NCBI GenBank assembly: GCA_027596075.1
Contig: JADGJC010000313.1
Coordinates: forward strand, 5,843-45,493
Length of the DNA stretch: 39,651 nt
Direction: 5' to 3'
Source: Rhizophlyctis rosea
Lineage: Eukaryota > Chytridiomycota > Chytridiomycetes > Rhizophlyctidales > Rhizophlyctidaceae
Positions 31,746 to 39,651 of this stretch are shown here, piece by piece (position 1 is the stretch's first letter; each line of letters starts with the position of its first letter). The notes below the pieces were generated by a model, which worked only from the letters and a program-made list of their open reading frames with translations, was not told where the DNA came from and made no database searches. A program made the translations under genes and the position numbers.

Positions 31746-32766
31746 CTATTGACTGCCATGCTTCCTGTCTTTTAGCAACCCACTGCTATGCCACCAATAC
31801 ACAACCTCGTAGAACCCATTCTCCTCCGCCTCTTCCACGCACTCCCTACTCCACTTCAACGGCAACCCACTCCTAAGCCACCAATCAAGAACAAAAACCT
31901 GCCCTGATGAACTAGCTGCGTCCATGGCTTGCCGTGAATATTTCAACTCTAACCCACTCCGTTTCCACCATTCCAACGAATTGATCGTCCCATTCCCACT
32001 AGCAACGTCAATCGCCTTATCCGTATAATCGAGGTCAAATCCATTCCGTGTCCACCAGTCCAGCAGTTCGGTGAACCCGCACGCGCTGGCATGATCAATG
32101 ACACAGAGTGGATCGTGCGGAGGGAAGGAATAGTGTACGCCCACACGTGTTGGCCATTCCACCTCCCACCCGCTGTTCCTCCACCACTCCAAAACAGCGA
32201 CGCCGCCCACTTCGACCGCGTACTCCAACTCCCCTTTCAGTTCATCCGCAATCCATTTTTCCCAGTTTACATCTACCCCACTATCTCTCCACCAATCAAG
32301 AACAGCAACGTGTCCCTCACGAGTAGCATAACTCAGTGCATCTGTAGACCACTTCAATTCCAACCCACTCCCCTTCCACCAATCGAGTCTGGCAATGTCT
32401 CCCGCCTCACTTGCGGTGGTGATTGCAAACTCGGTGTACTCCAGATGCAACCCGCTGTCTTTCCACCACTGTAACACCTCCACACTGCCCGCATGATCTA
32501 TCACTGCGTTACTGTAGCGCAGCACACGGGACTCCTTCTTGCTTTTCCAGACTTTCCACCATTCAAGCAAGGACAGTTTGCCTCGTATGGAGGCACTGGT
32601 TATGCTGGTGGAGGGAATAAGGGGGATCAGGTGGTCGCGGACGGTGGGGTAGTGATAGACGACGGCTAGGATTACGCCGATGCGGTAGGTTGCATGGGCG
32701 TATTTGAGTGGTACATAGCGTATGAGGATGTCGCTGATGAGTTCTTCGGGGAGGGCAAGCGTTTTG
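31746..32766 (-). CDS. degenerate 'DWW' ankyrin-like repeat protein, 5' end unresolved
   Basis: At least nine copies of a ~33-residue repeat with core L-D/E-W-W-x-x-S-G-L-x-L-x-W/Y-S, then A-x-x-x-A-x-x-x-G-x-V (for example LDWWKGSGLELKW, LEWWKRSGLELKY, LDWWLRSGLPLKW). The helical spacing suggests ankyrin-type repeats that have lost the usual TPLH turn. The frame is open upstream of the first repeat and reads LALPEELISDILIRYVPLKY, an F-box-like start, back to a splice acceptor (ctaagacag) at 32767. No ATG lies in this part, so an upstream coding exon must exist; ATGs near 32910 followed by GTAAGG do not give the right phase. Likely a protein-binding scaffold; target unknown. Stop at 31746. 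Confidence 0.7.
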
Positions 32767-33136
32767 CTGTCTTAGCACTGATTTGGCGAACTCGATGTGG
32801 GAGATGCACGTTTTGGGGTGTTTATTCCTTTGTGGGGCCAAAGTATGCAGTGAGTTTGAGGCTCCCGTGACGTGGTAGCAGCTTGTTCCTTACCCAGTTG
32901 CGGAGCATCATATGCTTTTGATGGAATTGGACTCCTCAGAAGAATGAAAATGACCGCTCTGCCGACTCCCGAGAGGCTCCCGTTGGGAGGCTGGAGCGTC
33001 GAGGATGGAATCGGCTTGTGTGATAAACAAAGTCTGATTGTTCGGACTTGAAAAATGGTCCTGAAGAACTGCACCTCTTCCTTGGCTTCAACTTGTCCCG
33101 TCTTTCAGCACATACAAACCCTTACAGCCAGTGACT
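32767..33136. other. divergent upstream region, DWW gene (-) / J-like gene (+)
   Basis: 370 bp that should hold the missing first exon of the DWW gene and the promoters of both genes. A candidate donor GTAAGG follows ATGATGCTCCGCAACTGG (minus strand, about 32910-32893) but is out of phase with the acceptor at 32767. No other feature seen. Confidence 0.4.
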
Positions 33137-34781
33137 ATGGAGATCGCTTCCAGGAATGTCCTAGACATATCACATCGATTTATGCGGTGTATATATGGCG
33201 TCAACAACCTTCGCAACTTCCTCACGTCTTCGTGGCCGGCCCTTGCCATTCCCGTCTGCACATATGCTTGGTGGTCCATTAGTCAAAAGCAGAACGCCAT
33301 GGAACATCTCCTTCATGTGCAGGCTAAGTTTGCGACGCAGCAGCAACAACTCCATCAGGCACAGATGGAAGATGAACGATCCCGTCTTCAGGCCACTTTC
33401 AATGAACGGGAACGAAGTCTTCAGGAACAATTATCTCACCTGAAAAGTAGTCACCAGGAAGCAATTCAACAGCAGGACCAGCTCCACCAATCTGCTCTTG
33501 AAGTGCTCCGTACCAACCATCAAACAGCTCTTGACGAACAAGAGCGCGCTCACTGGATTCACGTTGCGGACATCCAAACAGCCCACCAAGCCGCCGTAGA
33601 CGACCTCCAAACCCAATCGTCCCAATCTCACAAACACGTTACCAAACAACACGCCGACACCATCGCAAATCTCACCGCCGACTTTGAAAGGTCCCATGCT
33701 CAAACCCTTGCAAAACTCGACAGCCTCCAAAAAACCAACAACCAACTCCATCTCCGTGAAATCGACCTAACCTCCACCAACAAACGCCTGCAAACCAAAC
33801 TCACCCAATCCAATCAACACCTTCGTAGTGCGCAGGCTCGCGAACGATGCTTGCTTCAAATGGGAAGTGGAAGACGGACGAGATCAGTGAGCTCAAAACA
33901 AAGCTTGAGGAAGTCACCGAAGAGAACCTTAATCTCCGAAGCGAAAACACCTCCTTACAAAATACCTGCACCACACTCAAAACCCGACTTGACCAAGCGA
34001 TACAGGAAGGCACACGGCTACAGCAGGAAAACGAGCGGATTTCCCAGGAAATGGGACGGCAGGTGGCTGCGTGGAAGAAGTGGGCTGAGGATAAAGTTGC
34101 TGCATCTGGTGTGGAACGTGCGGTTCTGCAGAGGACGTTGAAGATAGCAGAAATGCGGATCAAGGTGTTGCAGCGTGTCTACAACAATCCCCCTGACAAT
34201 TTGCAGGCTGCTGGGGTGTTTTGGAGTGCGATGCAGCTGAGGTTGGACGTGGTGCTGACATCGGCCTGGGAAACCGATAGGAGGTATAGGAGTACTAGCT
34301 GGATCAAAAAGGTGGCCCAGCACCACGTGCTCCAAGTCCACCCTGATAAATGCAGGTGCCCAACCAAGCCCAAATGTGATTGTTCCGAATTGGTATGTAA
34401 AAACCCCCTTTCTTAGATCCATTCTCTACATTTTCTTTTGGTTTGCTCATATTTTCCATTCACTAACTTCACGCCCCACAGTCCCAGCGCATCCAGATCG
34501 CCGAGAATTTCCTCTGCCACAGTATCAGACGGAACCATGGCAAACTCGATCAAGAGCTCCACAAAATGCCTGCCACCATGCGCCGAGAAGTAGCGGACTT
34601 GATGCCGCCAACTAAACGGAATGCCCCGGCTCTGGCCTGGTTTACGGGATCAGAACAATCAACTTCAATTGAAAATAGCCCCTTTCTATGGGAACAACCA
34701 AGACTTGGGCCGCTTTATGACCGTGCACCGTACAATAGTCTCCTGTTGAAGGGAGGTGTGGATGGCGTAGCGAGGAAATAG
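33137..34781 (+). CDS. membrane-anchored coiled-coil protein with a J-like domain; frame interrupted
   Basis: The first frame starts at ATG 33137. Near residues 28-48 it has a hydrophobic segment (SSWPALAIPVCTYAWWSI), then a Gln/Ala/His-rich coiled coil to about 33860. The coiled coil then continues in another frame (ATG 33847: DEISELKTKLEEVTEENLNL) to 34392; after an 89-nt intron the last exon is 34482-34781. The C-terminal part has W-I-K-K-V-A-Q-H-H-V-L-Q-V-HPDK and a following helix, resembling the HPD-containing core of a J domain (Hsp70 co-chaperone, auxilin-like type). No GT-AG intron of normal size fixes the frame change, and upstream of 33847 the second frame is closed by a TAG. So this is a recent indel, an assembly error or two overlapping genes. 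If joined, about 500 residues. Confidence 0.62.
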
Positions 34782-34878
34782 ATAGGTGTATGTACTATTT
34801 ACAATGTACGATACAGTGTATGTAGATGGGGTTAAGTAAATAGATGGCATCTAGATATCAAGGAATTTATCTACCAGC

Positions 34879-35874
34879 TCAGTAATCGCACCCCCAAGTC
34901 CTCCTAATCTCATCCTCCAAACTCTCCACATAATCCCACCCTACCAAATAATCCTTCTCAACCTCCCTATGACACACTCCTCCCCTCTCACCACCCCTCC
35001 CACATTTAAATTCATCCATCCGCCCTTCAATATTGACCACGTTCTCAATGAAATGCCTGTAGGCTAACGCCACCTGCCTTGCTCCCAACTCAGGAGACAC
35101 ACCACCAACACTCGTGCCAAAGCCTGGGATGACAACACTCCGGATAAGGTTTTCGGGCTGGTTTTGTGAGAGAGCATGGATGTTGTGAGCGCGAATGGAG
35201 GTGAGGACACTCCACATAGCATCATACGGCACTTCCGTATTCGAACCCAACAACCTTGGTGTCCGCATCGTCGGTGTGTGAATCAAAAACCTCGGCAACC
35301 GCACATCTTCCATGCCAATCTCCCTAAAATGATTCCCGGGATCATCAAGATACCGTTCAGTAACGTTCCCAACATCAATAAGAACCGCCGTCCCAACAGG
35401 CTGCTGCCCCGCAAACCTATCCAGCAGCACTCGTTGAACATATGGTACCAACACCGCGGGACTCCCGCCAAGATGGAAAGAGATGTGGTAGTCCACACCT
35501 CCGTCCATTAGACCAAATGAGTTGGCGGGGGATACGAGGGCGTCGTAAGGGTGGGTCAGGAATTGGAAGGCGTTCCATTCGGTGGTTACTAGCCCTCCAT
35601 TGGAGGATAGGTAAGGTGAGAGGTACTTTTCATATGCGTTGATAAGAGCGTCGTCTAAGTTTACGAGTGTAATGGTGAAGTTGCTGTGTGATGGAAGGGA
35701 ACTTGGTGGTGGGACGTGCGATGTGGTGAAAGGGTTTTTGCAGGTTGGCATTTGTTTATTGTGGATGGGGTAGGGTTTTGGCGGTTGCATGGAACGTGGG
35801 TGGCAGCTGTGAGCCAATAGAGCTGCGATGATGAACAGATAGGACAGGTGAATATGCCAGCGTGGGCGGCTCAT
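34879..35874 (-). CDS. macro-domain protein with N-terminal signal sequence
   Basis: The start is the ATG at 35874 (ccATGagc); the frame is open further upstream but without an ATG, so the protein is 331 residues. Residues 1-26 are a classical signal or anchor: basic RPRWHIH, then LSYLFIIAALLAHSC. A short Pro-rich spacer is followed by a macro domain with ITLVNLDDALINAYEKY, YDALVSPANSFGLMDGGVD (the ADP-ribose-binding N-x(6)-GG loop of macrodomains), VGTAVLIDVGN, FLIHTPTM and SVVIPGFGTSVGGVSPELGA (phosphate-binding loop). Macro domains bind or hydrolyse ADP-ribose derivatives. Sequons SNFT and GNVT support passage through the secretory pathway. The C-terminus is Cys-containing (KCGRGGERGGVCH). 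Convergent with the J-like gene 97 bp away. Exported macro domains are unusual; function unknown. Confidence 0.82.
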   Translation of the reverse strand: MSRPRWHIHLSYLFIIAALLAHSCHPRSMQPPKPYPIHNKQMPTCKNPFTTSHVPPPSSLPSHSNFTITLVNLDDALINAYEKYLSPYLSSNGGLVTTEWNAFQFLTHPYDALVSPANSFGLMDGGVDYHISFHLGGSPAVLVPYVQRVLLDRFAGQQPVGTAVLIDVGNVTERYLDDPGNHFREIGMEDVRLPRFLIHTPTMRTPRLLGSNTEVPYDAMWSVLTSIRAHNIHALSQNQPENLIRSVVIPGFGTSVGGVSPELGARQVALAYRHFIENVVNIEGRMDEFKCGRGGERGGVCHREVEKDYLVGWDYVESLEDEIRRTWGCDY

Positions 35875-36289
35875 GGTTCGTTCGGCGCGGAAAATCGATA
35901 GTATGATGGCTGCCTTGGTAAAGTGAGGAAATTGTTGAGGGCATCGGTATTTATTTATGGGTTTTGAGGGCCCAAAGGCTGCACAGGCCAACGTGTCAAA
36001 GTCGGCAAAACGTGTTACGTAAGCCAGACATCGCGAGCACTTTTGTGAGAACTCTGGCAAGTTCCTTCCCACACTGCAAAACTAGCCCTGACAAGCATTT
36101 CCAAGATGCGCCTCGGCACATCAACTTACACGCAAGGTTGTATATTCACAAAGAGAAATCTGACGGTTGTAGTTGCAGAGTGGGGCAAAATATACAATGA
36201 GGAAGGAGGGAATTTCGCCTGGAGTAAGGCCCGCTTTGGAAATGTAGCGGAATATGGGAAAAGTGTGTTGTGTGTGGACGGAGGTGGAT
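35875..36289. other. intergenic, macro-domain gene upstream region
   Basis: 415 bp between the macro-domain start and the last LSM2 exon, same strand. A 77-codon plus-strand frame (36106-36339) crosses the LSM2 end; I do not support it as a gene. Confidence 0.4.
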
Positions 36290-36975
36290 CTATCGCGGTG
36301 CCTGAGGAACAAATTGAAGTTGAGTACGGTGCGCAATGACATGACAAAAAGGGGTTCCGAGGACCCAAGCGTGCTCTGTACCTGTGCCTCCTTTCGCGCC
36401 GCATCTTGTAACAGGGCCGTATCAACCTCCTTTGCCGGTAGTGAGACATATCTTACGACGGATCCACGGATGAAGCAGTTTTTGACGGACATCTGTGGGT
36501 ATAACGTAGTTGAAACATCAATCAAATCTGCCGCTCACCATGCCGTCATATACGCGAAGTACATTCGAAATCCGCTGATCCATTGCAAGTCGCCCCTTCT
36601 CACAATAGCCATTCTCCAAATCCTTCCCTCGCTCTGAGATCAATCCACCCCCGCATCCTCTGAAATCAGAGATCCTTCATGCCCAAAAGCTAAATGTCCC
36701 AACTCCTCTCCTGCGCAGCTACGGTCCTCACACACGCACCATATGGGGGTACTTCCTCTCGTCTTGCACTTGTACAGCATCGAGCTTGATGTTCAAGAAT
36801 TGATCTACAGAAACAAGCTTTCCCGTTATGGAGAGGTCGTTTTTGAGCTCCACGGTGACTGTTTTGCCGACAAGGGTTTTGAAGAAGGAATAGAAGAGCT
36901 GGTTTTGCGGTCAGGTTTTTAGGTAAATAAAGACGTTATGATCTTGGCGGTACTATGAAATGACGCGCTTACCAT
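36290..36975 (-). CDS. LSM2: LSM2, U6 snRNA-associated Sm-like protein
   Basis: Subunit of the heptameric Lsm2-8 ring (U6 snRNP, nucleus) and Lsm1-7 ring (mRNA decapping, cytoplasm). Four exons: 36975-36973 (ATG alone), 36898-36740, 36492-36382, 36301-36290; introns 74, 247 and 80 nt; 94 residues. Sequence reads M-LFYSFFKTLVGKTVTVELK, then GKLVSVDQFLNIKL (Sm1 with the RNA-binding D-x-x-LN), KYPHM, SVKNCFIRGSVVRY (Sm2 with the IRG motif), LLQDAARKEAQ and a three-residue end, APR. Length and order match LSM2 of other eukaryotes (95 residues in human). The last exon encodes only three residues plus TAG; reading on without the final intron would give an unrelated ~55-residue tail, so the intron is preferred. 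As in cofilin, the first coding exon is the start codon only. Confidence 0.93.
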
Positions 36976-37560
36976 GATTATGTGGGCGCAGACGAAGCGG
37001 GGAAAACGTGTGTGGCTACTGAAAAGAGTCCGAAGCAAGGAAGGATATTAGGACTGGTAATGGCCGAACGCGGATGTCCGTTTGAGACGAGCTGTTACCT
37101 ATTTTTTGAAGGCAAAGACGCGATAACAGATGATTCTGACAGACAGCAAGTGGGTTACGGTGTCGTTACGGGAGCAGGATATTGCGACAGAATAGGCGAT
37201 CTGCAAATTGGATTGATCGTGAATCGTGATGGTGGGAAATGTGTTGTGCTTGAGAGGGTGCGCAGACGATGCGCAGAAGGCCATTCAAGCAAGTATGAGG
37301 CGCGGCCACTCACGCCAGTGTCATGTCACTGCGCCATTGGCTTGATAGTAAGCCCATAGTATGATTGGTGAGTTGTTTTTGGACACTCGCGCAGTGCCAC
37401 CCATTCGGTGGGAAAGGTTCGCGGATTTGATATTCCAAGTTCGTTCTTTGAAATACTCCTTCTCTCCCATAACACACGCAGTGGGTTGCCCTTTATATAT
37501 TGGGGCACTCCCTCATCTCCTTTTTCCCATCGCACTCACTAACCGCATACCCACCACGTA
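36976..37560. promoter_or_regulatory. divergent promoter, LSM2 (-) / REI1 (+)
   Basis: 585 bp between start codons. A TATATAT stretch at 37494-37501 lies about 60 bp before the REI1 ATG and is the best core-promoter candidate seen in the window. A 125-codon plus-strand frame (36982-37359) has no recognisable domain and is not counted as a gene. Confidence 0.45.
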
Positions 37561-39218
37561 ATGGCATCTGTCGACTTTGAAACTGCGTCGGTCCACTCCG
37601 ACACGGCCTCGGACTTTTCCGAAGTGTCCACTACACCGTCTCACCAGCAACATGGCGGCCAAGGCTCCACAACCCACCCAGCACCTCTTCGCTCCCACCT
37701 CTTCACCTGCCTTGCATGCCACGTCGCCTTCCACTCCGCAGACCAACAACGCGACCATATGCGGACCGATTGGCATCGTTACAACTTGAAACGCAAGGTC
37801 GCTGACCTGCCTCCCGTATCTATTGACGTTTTCGTGGAGAAACTGCAGGCGCAGCAGGTCAAGAAACAGGACGATACCTCAAAAGCACAGTTTGTTGCGG
37901 AATGCCAGGCTTGCGGGAAGGCGTACAGTAGCGAGAATGCGTACACAAATCACCTTGCGAGTAAGAAGCACAAGGAGGCACAGGCAAAGTTTGACGCGCG
38001 GGGGTCCAGACCGACAACGTAAGTTGCTATATAATCGCCAATCTCACATAAGAACTCTTGCTGAAAACATCCATTCCCATGCAGATCCGGAAAGAAAACC
38101 ACTCCAGTAGTCTCCTCCCCCGCCCCTCAACCCTCCTCAACCTCCTCCTCCTCCTCCTCCTCCAGCTCCAACCCCCCACCCGCCCCCACCGACAAATCCT
38201 GGAAACACCAAATCGCATCCGCAACCACCAAAGAAGAAATGGAAGCAATCCTAGAACGCAAAATGGAATCCGCCATCCGCCTCGAAGAAACCGACTGCCT
38301 CTTCTGCTCCAAACGCAGCGACACCTTTGAAGCAAATATGGAACACATGGCTAAAGGACATAGTTTCTTCATTCCTGATATTGAGTATTTGGTGGATTTG
38401 AAGGGGTTGATCAAGTATTTGGGGGAGAAGGTTGCTGTTGCGAATGTGTGTTTGTATTGTAATGGGAAGGGGAGGGCGATGCATACTTTGGAGGCTGTTA
38501 GGAAGCATATGGTGAGTTTTTTTTTGTGTTAGGACATCCTTTCGTTCTTTGCTTTCGATTCTGCATACTCATGGTTGTTTCCCGGCTATCAGCTTGACAA
38601 AGGCCACTGCAAAATTCTCTATGAGGGCGGCGCGGAGCTCGAAGTTGCCGATTTTTACGATTTCTCATCGACATACCCTGACGAGGTGGCACCCACATCA
38701 GAGGACGCAGACGAGGAGATGGTGGACGGCGATGAGGCTGAGGGAGGCGATTGGGAGGATGTGGAGGGCGATGAGGATGATGAGGATTTGGGCGATATGA
38801 GCCGGGCTCCAGGGTATGCTGTCCGCTTATTTAGACCTACCATCTTCTTTTCATCAATGTTGTGACATCACTCACCATCCCTTCCTTCCCCATTAGCGCC
38901 GTCCACATAACACCCGACGAAACCCAACTAATCCTGCCCTCCGGCGCCCGCATCGGTCACCGCCAATACCGCCGCTTCTGGAACCAGTCTCTTAGAACAG
39001 AAGATAACCGCGACTCGGTGCTTATCCACCGGATTCAGTCTCAATACGCTCTTCTTGGATATGAGAAGACTCCGTACGAAGTGGCGGTGGCGCATCATAA
39101 GAGGAGGATGCAGGCTAAAAGACAGTTGGAAGTGCGGAAGGAGTTCAATGCGAGGGTTGGGCAGAAACATAATATGTTGCAGAAGCATTTTAGGAGTCAA
39201 ATTGGATTTGGGGTGTAA
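37561..39218 (+). CDS. REI1: REI1/ZNF622-type zinc finger protein, pre-60S maturation factor
   Basis: Cytoplasmic factor that helps release and recycle Arx1 and inspects the exit tunnel of the 60S subunit. Four exons: 37561-38018, 38085-38511, 38593-38813, 38897-39218; introns 66, 81 and 83 nt; 475 residues. Four Cys/His fingers in the family order: FTCLACHVAFHSADQQRDHM...DWHRYNLKRKVADLPPVS; ECQACGKAYSSENAYTNHLASKKH; DCLFCSKRSDTFEANMEHMAKGH then FFIPDIEYLVDL; CLYCNGKGRAMHTLEAVRKHM-LDKGHCK. An acidic stretch (about 40 residues rich in E and D) precedes the C-terminal block LILPSGARIGHRQYRRFW, QYALLGYE and KRRMQAKRQ. The Ser run in exon 2 (about 38140-38170) is low complexity. Known yeast homologue is about 393 residues; this one is longer because of the N-terminal and Ser/acidic insertions. 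Plus-strand end of the window. Confidence 0.94.
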
Positions 39219-39651
39219 ACAACGTTTCAGTGGTTGGCGAGCTGTCTGATGTTTGCGTTTTGTAAAAATTGTGCGGTACACAATACATCAAGTATCTTTT
39301 TTAGTGGGGCTTGTCTCAGTCCCTTTACAAGACTTCGGATTTATTAGCAGAATTGGCCAATGTGTTACCTTCCCGCATTCTTCGGTGGGGCAGCTGAGTT
39401 TTCTGACATCAAATTTCGACTAGCAATCAAACGGATTTCAGGCCTATGTGACGGAAATCAGTTCCGACCGATCAGAGCTGAGCCACCGCCCGTGTGATCT
39501 TCGAGTGTCTACGCGTCACGTCACATGGGCAGCCCCCACATCCCAGGTAACCGCTCATAAGAGCATCTCCACCTTTGTCCACCTTTAACAAGCCAGTCAC
39601 GTGATCTGAAAATCCGATTTCCGAAAAAAATCTGCACCTAACCCCACCCTT
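39219..39651. other. intergenic, window end
   Basis: 433 bp after the REI1 stop. No frame or repeat of note. CACGTCAC/CACGTGAT words near 39515 and 39598 are E-box-like and could belong to a gene beyond the window. Confidence 0.4.

Noticed and set aside
36106..36339. 77-codon plus-strand frame between the macro and LSM2 genes
   Set aside because: Overlaps the LSM2 last exon and intron on the other strand and has no recognisable family.
36982..37359. 125-codon plus-strand frame in the LSM2/REI1 divergent promoter
   Set aside because: No domain, and its position just beside the LSM2 start on the opposite strand suggests a chance frame.
1..39651. tRNA, rRNA, CRISPR or bacterial operon features
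   Set aside because: No cloverleaf with the usual T-arm (GGTTCGAATCC type) in a suitable setting, no regular spacer array, and gene structure is eukaryotic.

Overview
The window looks like nuclear DNA of a fungus, most likely an early-diverging (chytrid-type) one. Genes are split by many short introns, almost all 57-114 nt, with GTRAGT/GTATGN-type donors and YAG acceptors. Spacing is compact, strands alternate, and the recognisable proteins are eukaryotic housekeeping factors. The lineage call is an inference from protein style and gene structure. There is no operon structure, CRISPR array or tRNA that I could find.

Layout, left to right. 1-955(+): 3' end of a GH36 raffinose-synthase/alpha-galactosidase-like gene. 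1399-2457(+): a five-repeat Myb/SANT protein. 2847-3230(-): a small coiled-coil protein. 3.2-9.4 kb: a gene-poor island with several families of short tandem repeats, including a triplicated ~135-bp unit whose arms fold into hairpins with compensatory changes. 9512-12773(-): a ~1,000-residue protein of unknown function with an R-N-x3-H motif. 13478-14494(-): cofilin with an acidic/lysine-rich tail. 15451-18233(+): a STE20/MST-like kinase (11 exons). 18983-25532(-): a 16-exon, ~1,840-residue protein joining an N-terminal nucleotidyltransferase-like domain to a long ankyrin-repeat array. 25889-27729(+): SEC12/PREB, the Sar1 exchange factor, ending in KDEL. 28002-31223(-): two related F-box-like genes, one broken by frameshifts, separated by a ~177-bp MITE-like element. 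31746-32766(-): a degenerate 'DWW' repeat protein. 33137-34781(+): a membrane-anchored coiled-coil protein with a J-like domain, interrupted by a frame change. 34879-35874(-): a macro-domain protein with a signal peptide. 36290-36975(-): LSM2. 37561-39218(+): REI1/ZNF622-type pre-60S factor.

The housekeeping genes cover actin turnover (cofilin), COPII budding (SEC12), U6/mRNA-decay Lsm rings (LSM2) and 60S maturation (REI1); nothing suggests they form one pathway. Lineage-specific material (NTase-ankyrin giant, F-box pair, DWW repeats, secreted macro domain, J-like coiled coil) is interleaved with them. The most interesting unexplained items are the NTase-ankyrin protein, the secreted macro domain, the hairpin repeats, and two genes whose first coding exon is only the ATG.

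Exon structures were assembled by hand from splice signals, phase and protein-family continuity; no search or alignment was run.
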